The notes under the pieces: model-generated
Seen by the model: only the letters and a program-made list of their open reading frames with translations
Database searches by the model: none
Told to the model about the DNA's origin: nothing
DNA from: JBCBST01 sp039819115
GTDB taxonomy: Bacteria; Bacteroidota; Rhodothermia; Balneolales; Balneolaceae
DNA length: 14,003 nt
Assembly (NCBI GenBank): GCA_039819115.1
Contig: JBCBST010000088.1
Coordinates: 1 to 14,003, forward strand
Reading direction: 5' to 3'
Translations under genes and position numbers: made by a program
Part shown: one piece after another, positions 7,070 to 13,965 of the stretch
Layout of the letters: each line of letters opens with the position of its first letter
How positions within the stretch are numbered: position 1 is the stretch's first letter

Positions 7070-7124
7070 CTGATGTTTGATAGCTCGGTATACTTGCGAA
7101 ATTTACAATGTAACTTCAGGCGGC

Positions 7125-8930
7125 ATGAAATTAATAACTTCGGGAATCATTATACTGATTTGCTTTTGTAGTGGAATACTCGTTGCTCAGATACCGGATC
7201 GCGAGCGTACTGCATTAGACGAACAGGTAGAGGAAGCAAAGTACGAACGTTATTATGAAATTCTGCTAGACAACTCCTTATCTGAATATTATAAGGAGGG
7301 CACATTTATTGTTGATGTCAAAGCCACGGTATCCAGGGTATTGGTTCCCAAAGGTTACGAGTTAGTAGAACCCGAAGCACGCCCGGGATTGGAAAGTCTT
7401 CCGGGATTACCGGTTATTCCACCAAGCCTTCGGTCCGGAAATCGTGAACAGGACAGCCTTCGGATTTCAGGCTTTGATTCCGGGCTGAGACTGGATCGTA
7501 TTGTGGTTAAAATTCTGGTAGATACATCGTATAGCACGGAGGACATGGACTTTGTAGAGGAGGCTGTTACCATGCTAGCCAATGTGGATCCGTTCAGAGG
7601 AGATGATGTTTCCATTGAGAAAAAAATATTTCCGAGAAATGAACGTGGCATCATAAAAGATGCTGCCACCCCTCAGCCAGAACAAAAGGTTGAACGCCTG
7701 GTAACTGAAGAACCTGTACAACCTCCATCCACTCCGGAAGGATTGGACTGGAACGACCCAAAGGTATTGTGGTATGTAATTGGAGCGCTGGGCGCACTGT
7801 TGTTTGGTCTGTTATTATTTCTGGCGTTACGAAGGCCGGAAAGCGGGCGACAGGTTTCGGAACTGGAGGCTGCACATAATCTGGAGCGACTGGTACAGTC
7901 CAAATCGGAACAGCTAAAAACAGATGTTGAAATACAAGACCTTAGTTCAGATCGACTGATCAAGTATGAAGAGGATAAAACATACACCACGAATACAACG
8001 ATAAGCAATCCAAAGTTAGTAGCCGATCTGGTTTCGCAATGGATTGCAACCGAAGAAGAAGAGGGTATGGTAAAGGGAGTAAGGGCGATATTCAGCACCG
8101 ATCCATTGCTGTTAGACATTCTTAAACCTCATCTGAGCGATACGAACTATGAGACGCTTCGATTTGGTATATCAAATATTGAAAGCATTCCAGCGAACGA
8201 CCGCGCCGAAGAAGCCAACAGGTTCAGAAGGGCCATTCAACAAACAAAAGCAGTGAATGGAGAAGATGATAATTCCGCGAATCTGTTCGATTTTGTACAA
8301 CAGTTATCCGACCAACAACTCCTTCATCTCATTAAAGGCGAGTCTGATGAGATGACAGCGATTATGCTTGCACAGGTAGCTGGCGAACGGGCAGGATACG
8401 TACTTCAAAAAATGGATGAAGATCGTAAGCTTTCCATTCTGCTTAAGATGGGAAAAATATCGAACATCCCGGTTTCAATTTATAAACGTGTAGCCTCTCA
8501 TTTTTCCAGTAAGGCACTATCGGTATCTGATATGAAGTATGTCGCTGCCGATGGTGTGGAGTCCATTCTGGCGACGATAGATTCCTTACCTATTTCCGAA
8601 CAAGACGAGTTTGTACAGTCCATTGCCAAGAAAGACTTAAACCTCGCTAAAAAGATCCGGAAATACTTTATTGCCTTTGACGATATCCCTTCAGTCGATC
8701 CCAATATTCTTCAACGGGCATTGGAAAGCAAAAACTCGGAAGAAATGGTGCTAGCGCTAACAGGTGCTGGTGAGCAGGTAAAAAGAGCCATGCTCGATGT
8801 ACGTCCGAACAGAGAACAACAACTGATTTTAGCCGAATTGGCCGAAAACCGGGAGGTAAATACGTATTCCATTGAGACCATTCGAAAGGACATTCTAATG
8901 GAAATACGAAAGCAGCTTAAGAGAGGATAG
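7125..8930 (+). CDS. FliF-FliG fusion: reduced MS-ring protein joined to rotor switch protein
   Basis: Rotor subunit of a flagellar-motor-like machine in the inner membrane. Seen in 601 aa: a signal peptide or N-terminal anchor 1-21 (LVA|Q); a periplasmic part 35-170 matching the RBM3/collar region of FliF (ERYYEILLDNSL...; then DRIVVKILVDTSYSTED, FVEEAV, VDPFRGDDVSIEK); a Pro-rich linker 171-212; one membrane helix 213-235; a charged segment 240-290; the FliF C-tail motif NPKLVADLVSQWI (295-307); FliG-N about 315-373; FliG-M about 387-465; and FliG-C about 466-597 (YFIAFDDI, ALTGAGE). FliF is normally about 550 aa with two membrane helices and RBM1-2; those domains have no room here. ATG 7125 is chosen over an in-frame TTG at 7077 because it begins the signal peptide. 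In the torque helix R281 (E. coli numbering) is kept at R563, D289 is Glu571, but K264, D288 and R297 are Thr546, Ala570 and Asn579. First gene of the operon. Confidence 0.85.
   Translation: MKLITSGIIILICFCSGILVAQIPDRERTALDEQVEEAKYERYYEILLDNSLSEYYKEGTFIVDVKATVSRVLVPKGYELVEPEARPGLESLPGLPVIPPSLRSGNREQDSLRISGFDSGLRLDRIVVKILVDTSYSTEDMDFVEEAVTMLANVDPFRGDDVSIEKKIFPRNERGIIKDAATPQPEQKVERLVTEEPVQPPSTPEGLDWNDPKVLWYVIGALGALLFGLLLFLALRRPESGRQVSELEAAHNLERLVQSKSEQLKTDVEIQDLSSDRLIKYEEDKTYTTNTTISNPKLVADLVSQWIATEEEEGMVKGVRAIFSTDPLLLDILKPHLSDTNYETLRFGISNIESIPANDRAEEANRFRRAIQQTKAVNGEDDNSANLFDFVQQLSDQQLLHLIKGESDEMTAIMLAQVAGERAGYVLQKMDEDRKLSILLKMGKISNIPVSIYKRVASHFSSKALSVSDMKYVAADGVESILATIDSLPISEQDEFVQSIAKKDLNLAKKIRKYFIAFDDIPSVDPNILQRALESKNSEEMVLALTGAGEQVKRAMLDVRPNREQQLILAELAENREVNTYSIETIRKDILMEIRKQLKRG
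8921..8926 (+). promoter_or_regulatory. Ribosome binding site that decides the start of the OM barrel gene
   Basis: GAGAGG within the last codons of the fusion gene lies 7 nt before ATG 8934, against 4 nt before the in-frame GTG at 8931. The spacing favours the ATG. Confidence 0.5.
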
Positions 8931-8933
8931 GTG

Positions 8934-10031
8934 ATGCAAGCACGCAGTATAGCCGGGTTACTCTTAATGGTGATTATAGCCTCGACAGAGGTAGTTGCAC
9001 AGGAAAAAAAAGATGCTAACACCTATCTGTTACATAAGATTACCCCACAGATTGAGGCGGCACTGGGAGAGATACCGATTGGTATTCGACGGGTGTCGGT
9101 GTACCGCTTAAATTACGACCCGCAGTTTTTTACCCCGGAGGATGCCAATTACATCAGAGCAGAAGTTGAGGCTACGATCCAGAGAGGGAGTGCGATTCGG
9201 ATTCTTACTCCGCCGGAGTTGGAGCCGAATGATGAGCTTAAGATTTTTGGAAACGATAGTACTCTTCAGGTTTCAAACCTGGAAGGAAGATCCTTTGCTG
9301 ATAACTCGCAGATTCTTTTACAGGAAGTGGTTGAGCGATATGACATTCAGGGTTTGGTCGAGCTTACGATCCAGAAAAAATATTTTGAAGGGATTGTGCT
9401 AACTATGCGAATGATAAATCCTAACAACCAGGAATTAATCTTTGCCAGAAGCTTTGTTTCCAATCCTATCCGATTTACTGAGAAAAAGGACAGCAGTATT
9501 CATCACTTTGTGGCTAGTTTTGGTCTTGGAAACTGGAATGGAGAATCCTTTTTGGAAATACAGGATTCAGGCATGGGGCCCGATACGGTTTCTGTGAACA
9601 ATGATGACACCATCCTCGACTTAAATTTTAGTCTTTCCTACCGCCAGAGTATTTCGGATGATAATAGCAGCTACCTGGGGGCTTTGATCGGATTCCATAA
9701 CCTCAGGAGCAGAAACATTGATGCTTTTGATGTGAATTTCTTCGAGCTTGGACTGACCTGGGATCAGGCCATATCCAAACGTATAGCTCACATTAATGAG
9801 TATCGGGTAAAGCTGCTGGCTAAAGGCAGTGTATTGTTTCCTTTAGGTGATCGTTCGGGGGAGCTGATTATGATAAGTCCCGGGTTACAGCTTAACCTTA
9901 CTCGGAATTTAAGTTTGAATCTCTACACGCAATCTATTCTTTCGGGAGAACGCATTCGGGAAGACGATTCTTTTCAAGTTATTACTTTCAATCGATTTGG
10001 CTATGGCTTACAAGGAATGGTACGTTTTTAG
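8934..10031 (+). CDS. Outer-membrane protein: CsgG/FlgT-like periplasmic domain plus beta-barrel
   Basis: Unnamed family. Seen in 365 aa: a signal peptide with cleavage after Ala22 (VVA|Q). Domain 1, about 30-178, has an alternating helix/strand pattern ending in IQGLVELTIQKKYFEGIVLTMRMINPNNQELIFARSF-type strands. That final 'G-L-V-x-L-x-I...V-L-x-x-R-x-I-x-x-x-x-x-E-L-I' pattern is what CsgG-, PelC- and FlgT-type domains show. Domain 2, about 190-365, consists of amphipathic strands (LDLNFSLSYRQS, YLGALIGFHNL, FFELGLTWDQA, LIMISPGLQLNL, LSLNLYTQSIL, FGYGLQGMVRF) ending in Phe, as in an 8-stranded barrel. It sits between the rotor gene (3-bp gap) and the lipoprotein gene (overlap), so I infer an outer-membrane partner of the motor, perhaps like the FlgT/H-ring that joins flagella to the outer membrane. 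The domain assignment is by pattern only. Confidence 0.7.
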   Translation: MQARSIAGLLLMVIIASTEVVAQEKKDANTYLLHKITPQIEAALGEIPIGIRRVSVYRLNYDPQFFTPEDANYIRAEVEATIQRGSAIRILTPPELEPNDELKIFGNDSTLQVSNLEGRSFADNSQILLQEVVERYDIQGLVELTIQKKYFEGIVLTMRMINPNNQELIFARSFVSNPIRFTEKKDSSIHHFVASFGLGNWNGESFLEIQDSGMGPDTVSVNNDDTILDLNFSLSYRQSISDDNSSYLGALIGFHNLRSRNIDAFDVNFFELGLTWDQAISKRIAHINEYRVKLLAKGSVLFPLGDRSGELIMISPGLQLNLTRNLSLNLYTQSILSGERIREDDSFQVITFNRFGYGLQGMVRF

Positions 10032-10617
10032 ATTGTCTTTTTTGGGAATATTGCTCATTTCCATATTGTCCTGTTCCGGACAAAAGGAGCTACTGGATAA
10101 GCTAACCGAACTGGAGTCAGACACTACAGGTGCTGTTGACAAACCGGGTGTTACCGATCCGGCGCCCAGATCTGATGAAGAACGTATTGAGGTTACTTAT
10201 GGGAATAAGAGTACCGGGCTAACCATGAAGCTGAACCCGGATAAAGATCGCTTTTTTATGGAGCTGAGAGGGGTGCGAGCCGAACAAACGGATACGGTTA
10301 TTGTAGCGGACAGTACGTTAATGCGTCAACGCAATGAGGATATGCAGCGTATGCTCGCATCATTTAGGGAAGCTCAGGATTTGTTATATCTGAATGAACT
10401 GGATCAGGCGGTAGCTAAAATCAATGAGGTATTGGATATCCAGGAAACAGCCGATGCCTACGCCCTCAAAGGCACGATCTATTTTTTGAAGGGTAATCGC
10501 ACCGCAGCACGGGCAAATTGGAACCGGGCAGTTCAGATCAACCCGAATTTGCCGATACCCAGCATTGAAGGGTTAGATGCAATCATACAAGAGCTTTTGG
10601 AGGAAAATCAACAATGA
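10003..10617 (+). CDS. TPR-containing lipoprotein of the motor operon
   Basis: No named family recognised. Seen in about 204 aa: a lipoprotein signal, hydrophobic core FLGILLISILSC with the lipidated Cys at 24, followed by SGQKELLDKL and an acidic low-complexity stretch (TTGAVDKPGVTDPAPRSDEE). The C-terminal third has one or two tetratricopeptide-type helix pairs: AQDLLYLNELDQAVAKINEVL and AYALKGTIYFLKGNRTAARANWNRAVQINP, ending in the usual N-P. TPR lipoproteins often act as pilotins or ring-assembly factors for outer-membrane machines (as PilW/PilF do), which suits its place next to the barrel gene. The start overlaps the barrel gene by 29 nt; ATG 10003 is chosen over TTG 9997, and a later TTG (10033) would leave too short a signal. 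No Shine-Dalgarno is seen. Confidence 0.72.
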   Translation: MAYKEWYVFRLSFLGILLISILSCSGQKELLDKLTELESDTTGAVDKPGVTDPAPRSDEERIEVTYGNKSTGLTMKLNPDKDRFFMELRGVRAEQTDTVIVADSTLMRQRNEDMQRMLASFREAQDLLYLNELDQAVAKINEVLDIQETADAYALKGTIYFLKGNRTAARANWNRAVQINPNLPIPSIEGLDAIIQELLEENQQ

Positions 10618-11456
10618 GAATTTCGGTAGCTAACATTCTTGGAGTTTTAATAAGCCTTGGTCTCATTGTATTTGGCGTTATGGAGGTTACGGGTTCCTCC
10701 GATTTAATAAATCGGTGGCTGGGTTCTTCAGGGTCCCGCTTCTTAAATATTCCCAGCTTAGCCATTGTTTTGGGTGGAGTTATGAACGCCGTGTTTATCA
10801 CGTATCAACCCAAATATATTGGAAAGGCATTTCTTAGTGTGTTCCTCATTTTCAATCATTCCAAAACCAATAACAAGCGCCTGAAACAAGATTTGGTTAA
10901 GATCCTGGAATGGAATGAACTCATTAAATCAAACCGGGTGAAATCCTTAAACAGCCTGGCCGAAGAGCATGCCAAGGAAGTTTCGGGGTTCCTGTTCTCT
11001 TTATTGAGCACCAACTACACCCAGGAAGAAATCGAATCGTTTGGTACGGTTAATGTTGAAGAACACTTTTACCGGAAAATGGTCATCGTAGATGTTTTAA
11101 AAGCGATGGGTGCCTCAGCACCAGCTTTTGGGATGTTTGGTACGTTGTTTGGACTGATTGTAATGTTAGGCAAACTTGAGGATCCTTCGGGTATGGGACC
11201 GGGTTTGGCCGCGGCATTGATAACCACCTTGTATGGAATATCGGTCTCCCGGTTTGTGTTTTATCCTATTGCGCATAAACTCAAGCAAATTGCTGAAATG
11301 GATCGCTTCAGGGAGTACTTTCTCATGGAAGGGATATTGATGATTAATGAGAAAAGATCGGCATTTTACATCCAGGATCGTCTCAACTCTTACCTGCAGC
11401 GTGAGCCAAACGCAGACGAGATCTATCAACCTGCATTAGCAGCTGAAAAAGCGTAA
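10614..11456 (+). CDS. motA: MotA-family stator protein
   Basis: Inner-membrane ring subunit of an ion-driven stator; MotA turns around MotB as ions pass and pushes FliG. Seen in 280 aa: membrane helices about 6-24, 44-63, 166-186 and 196-218; IPSLAIVLGG (46-55), typical of helix 2; a large cytoplasmic loop 66-160 with charged residues (NRVKSLNSLAEE, 107-118) in the place of the E. coli Arg90/Glu98 torque loop; APAFGMFGTLFGL (169-181) with Pro170 equivalent to E. coli Pro173; and VFYPIAHKL (215-223) with Pro218 equivalent to Pro222. Thr177 (GTLFG) and Thr204/205 (TTLYG) recall the sodium-linked threonines of PomA. It starts in an ATGA overlap with the lipoprotein stop, with GGAGG 9 nt upstream, so it is translationally coupled. 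The length is normal. ExbB/TolQ or GldL are excluded by the MotA-type loop and helix order. Confidence 0.92.
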   Translation: MRISVANILGVLISLGLIVFGVMEVTGSSDLINRWLGSSGSRFLNIPSLAIVLGGVMNAVFITYQPKYIGKAFLSVFLIFNHSKTNNKRLKQDLVKILEWNELIKSNRVKSLNSLAEEHAKEVSGFLFSLLSTNYTQEEIESFGTVNVEEHFYRKMVIVDVLKAMGASAPAFGMFGTLFGLIVMLGKLEDPSGMGPGLAAALITTLYGISVSRFVFYPIAHKLKQIAEMDRFREYFLMEGILMINEKRSAFYIQDRLNSYLQREPNADEIYQPALAAEKA

Positions 11457-11458
11457 AA

Positions 11459-12145
11459 ATGGCACTGAACCGAGATAAAGTTGGGTACCGGGGCAGCCGT
11501 ATTCTCGAAGAAGAGATAGAGGAATCGGAATGGCTATTAACCTACAGTGATATCATTACGTTATTACTTGCCTTTTTTGCCGTTCTTATTGCGGTTTCAT
11601 ATGTAGATATCAATCTCTGGGAGCAGTTAAAGCAAGGACTCCGCTCTGAGATAAACAAAGAAGAAAATGTGCGAACACCGTTAGCCGAGGTTAAACGGGA
11701 TCTCGATGAACTGCTTGCGGAAGAAAAAACGAGAGGGTTGGTTGATATCACCCTTGGTAAAGATGGGATAAAGCTTTTCTTTAATAGCAGCAGTTTTTAC
11801 ACCTCAGGCGAAGCGGAGTTACTGCCTACCGGGCAGCAGATTATTGATAAGGTCACCCAGGCTATGAATGCAATCGACTACTACAAATTTAATGTAGATG
11901 TTGAAGGCCATACCGATAACGTTCCGATACAAACTGCGCGGTTTCCCTCCAACTGGGAACTTAGTGTGGCGAGAGCATCCGAAGTGGTTAAGTTTTTTAT
12001 CCAGGAAGGGATTGAGAGTGACCGACTCAAAGCCAGTGGATACGCCGATACCAAACCGGTGGTGCCTCACATAGATGCAAGCGGGAATCAAATTATTGAA
12101 AACCGGGCTTTAAACCGCCGTATCGTGGTCAGAATATACTACTGA
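11459..12145 (+). CDS. motB: MotB-family stator protein with OmpA-like peptidoglycan-binding domain
   Basis: Stator partner of MotA that carries the ion-binding aspartate and anchors the complex to peptidoglycan. Seen in 228 aa: a short acidic N-terminus; one membrane helix 26-47 starting WLLTYSDIITLLLAFF, with Asp31 equal to E. coli Asp32; a following VDINLWEQLKQGLR segment (49-62) in the place of the plug helix; a short linker; and an OmpA/MotB domain about 100-228 with VEGHTDNVP (148-156), SNWELSVARA (164-173) and NRALNRRI (215-222), the peptidoglycan-contact motifs. It is shorter than E. coli MotB (308 aa), mainly in the linker. It begins 2 nt after the motA stop and is the last gene of the operon; its 3' end overlaps the convergent gene by 36 bp. 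Confidence 0.94.
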   Translation: MALNRDKVGYRGSRILEEEIEESEWLLTYSDIITLLLAFFAVLIAVSYVDINLWEQLKQGLRSEINKEENVRTPLAEVKRDLDELLAEEKTRGLVDITLGKDGIKLFFNSSSFYTSGEAELLPTGQQIIDKVTQAMNAIDYYKFNVDVEGHTDNVPIQTARFPSNWELSVARASEVVKFFIQEGIESDRLKASGYADTKPVVPHIDASGNQIIENRALNRRIVVRIYY

Positions 12146-13045
12146 TGGATCCTGGTCGGATGTACATTCCAGGATGTATTCATATTCCCGGATGAGTCGT
12201 TCCCGTACCGGAATGGATGCTTCATAAATCCGCTCCTGTTCCTCTTTATAAACTCTTCTGCCTTCCTCTGTCTCGATTGGGATGGGTGCTAATCCAAAGG
12301 CAGAAACATCATATGGGCTGGCCTTCATATCAATACGTCGGGCGTGGGAAGCCAGTTTAAAGGCATCAAAGATCAGGTCAGATGATATCCACGGAAATCC
12401 TTTAAACGCCCATTTATACAAATCCATATTGGTATGAATGCACCCGGCTTGCTCGTTTTCAGTAAAGCGTTCGCGGGTCAGGTCGTATTTATTGAAGGGC
12501 TGAGCTGGTTTCGTAAAAAAGCGGAAAGCATGAAAATGGGTGCACAGTAAAGGGCGCGATTCCACCACTTCCATAATCTCTTTTGACGAAAGACGAAGAG
12601 GTAGTTGCTGGTGACGTACATGCTCCGATCGGTATACCATGGCCCATTCATGCATACCAAAGCATCCAAAAGACGGCTTTCTATCCCGCGAAGCGGTAAG
12701 TAAGGAGTGTATCCATGTAAACGATTGCCGCTTTTTGGAGCTCAACGCATGTACATCAAGGTAGGCTGTGGCATCGGTTGATGTTAATTCCTTTATGGCT
12801 TTCAACTCATCGGTTTGATTTACAGCTAATCCAAACCTGATTCCGGGCGACCATTTTACCAACTGGCTGAATCGAAAGGAATAGTACTCGAACAAAAAAT
12901 CGATTACGGGATTCTTCTTTTGAAAAGATCGCTGCTTCATGTAATCTCCAAGCAGACTCTTCACGCCCTCTTCATGTTGGTGTTGTAGATTCTTCCAATC
13001 TGAACGGGTAAACACAGAATGTATATGCGCAGGATAATGTGCCAT
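12110..13045 (-). CDS. Protein of the family auto-named 3-methyladenine DNA glycosylase
   Basis: I recognise the conserved layout of a roughly 300-aa family found in Bacteroidota and Actinobacteria that databases name 3-methyladenine DNA glycosylase; this name is from memory and I do not know of a direct activity test. Seen in 311 aa: FGMHEWAMVYR near 148-158, LPLRLS, CTHFHAFRFFT, NKYDLTRE, EQAGCIHTNMDLYKWAFK, DAFKLASHARRIDMKASPYDVSAFG, and a polar C-terminus. Many His, Cys and aromatic residues are conserved-looking (HEWAM, THFHAF, CIHTNMDLYKW), which would suit a metal- or nucleotide-binding cytoplasmic enzyme. No helix-hairpin-helix motif of AlkA/MagIII type is evident. Its tail overlaps the end of motB, and its start is 35 bp from the divergent prenyltransferase start. 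There is no sign of a link to the motor. Confidence 0.7.
   Translation of the reverse strand: MAHYPAHIHSVFTRSDWKNLQHQHEEGVKSLLGDYMKQRSFQKKNPVIDFLFEYYSFRFSQLVKWSPGIRFGLAVNQTDELKAIKELTSTDATAYLDVHALSSKKRQSFTWIHSLLTASRDRKPSFGCFGMHEWAMVYRSEHVRHQQLPLRLSSKEIMEVVESRPLLCTHFHAFRFFTKPAQPFNKYDLTRERFTENEQAGCIHTNMDLYKWAFKGFPWISSDLIFDAFKLASHARRIDMKASPYDVSAFGLAPIPIETEEGRRVYKEEQERIYEASIPVRERLIREYEYILECTSDQDPSVVYSDHDTAV
12149..12175 (+). terminator. Weak hairpin just after motB
   Basis: ATCCTGG (12149-12155) and CCAGGAT (12169-12175) form a 7-bp stem with a 13-nt loop, starting 3 nt past the motB stop. There is no T tract after it (GTATTC), and it lies inside the coding part of the convergent gene, so terminator function is only a possibility. 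Confidence 0.25.
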
Positions 13046-13080
13046 AGTGTAACATACGAACTCAATACTTCAAATTGGAC

Positions 13081-13965
13081 ATGAAGACAGCAGAATCTTC
13101 TATGAAGTCAGAGTTTTGGCACTTTATTGTTCATCTACGACTTCACTATCAGTTTTTGATTCTTTCAGGAGGGTTTTTGTTGCCCTTACTCTTGATTGAG
13201 GAGGTAATCTGGTCGGAGTACATCTACCAGTTTCTCGTTGTTTATATTTGTTTGTTTGGAGGAGCAACGGCCTACAACTCGTACTGGGATAAAGATGAAG
13301 GGGCGATAGGCGGGCTCAGGAATCCACCGAAGATGACCAAATGGATGTGGATAGCCTCTCTCTTACTCCAACTCGTCGGGTTTATTCTGATCCTTCCCTT
13401 CGGTTGGACTCAACAAGGGTTATATGTGCTCAGCTTTTTTCTGTTCTGGGCTTATTCTTCCCCTCTCGCCCGTTGGAAAGGAGATCCCCATCTGAGCATT
13501 TTAGCGATTGCCGTAAGTACAGGTACAAATTCCTTTTTAATGGGTACGATAGCTGCCGGGGGTACGGTTGAAGTCACAACAATTCTGTTGGCAATCGGGG
13601 TTTCGATGATTCTGGTGAGCCTGTATCCTATTTCGCAGGTGTACCAGATTGATGAAGACCAAAAACGGGGAGATCATACTTTTGCAGCCAGATATGGGTT
13701 AAGAGGAGTTCGGTATTTTTTCCTGATCACATTCGGTATTGGCGTTCTTTTAAGCTGGTGGATGATGTTGAATCTGGGTAAAACGGATATTGGATCCCTT
13801 TTTCTACTGGTGAGTCTGTGCTCTTTCGGTGTGCTCACCGTATTTGTGTTTCGGTTACATGGAGCTATTAAAGAATACCGTCTGGTTATGAATATCAAGT
13901 TTGGGGCATCGTTCAGTTTTGTAGTCTTTATCCTATTAACCCGATTAGTTCTTTCGATGTCTTAA
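13081..13965 (+). CDS. UbiA-family membrane prenyltransferase
   Basis: An integral membrane enzyme that moves an isoprenoid chain from a diphosphate to an aromatic or other acceptor (quinone, heme O, carotenoid or lipid routes). Seen in 294 aa: seven to nine hydrophobic helices; the first Asp-rich motif NSYWDKDEG with Asn66 and Asp70 (NxxxD form); and the second motif QIDEDQKRGDHTFAARYG with Asp191, Asp193, Gly197 and Thr200 (the D-x-x-x-D/G-x-x-T-x-A region). Length fits the family. It is close to the many unnamed Bacteroidota UbiA proteins; the substrate is not determinable. ATG 13081 is preferred over TTG 13075, and ATG 13102 is also possible. It is divergent from the preceding gene with only 35 bp between. 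The last 38 bases of the window after it show nothing. Confidence 0.85.
   Translation: MKTAESSMKSEFWHFIVHLRLHYQFLILSGGFLLPLLLIEEVIWSEYIYQFLVVYICLFGGATAYNSYWDKDEGAIGGLRNPPKMTKWMWIASLLLQLVGFILILPFGWTQQGLYVLSFFLFWAYSSPLARWKGDPHLSILAIAVSTGTNSFLMGTIAAGGTVEVTTILLAIGVSMILVSLYPISQVYQIDEDQKRGDHTFAARYGLRGVRYFFLITFGIGVLLSWWMMLNLGKTDIGSLFLLVSLCSFGVLTVFVFRLHGAIKEYRLVMNIKFGASFSFVVFILLTRLVLSMS

Noticed and set aside
7673..8119. Minus-strand open frame of 148 codons opposite the FliF-FliG gene
   Set aside because: It lies fully antisense to a strongly supported coding region, is Ser-rich in a shadow-like manner and has no recognisable domain.
10614..12145. Reading the stator pair as ExbB/ExbD, TolQ/TolR or GldL-like
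   Set aside because: The MotA-type large cytoplasmic loop, the PAFGMFGTL and FYPIA motifs and the MotB OmpA-like domain with SNWELS fit MotA/MotB, not the shorter ExbD/TolR type.
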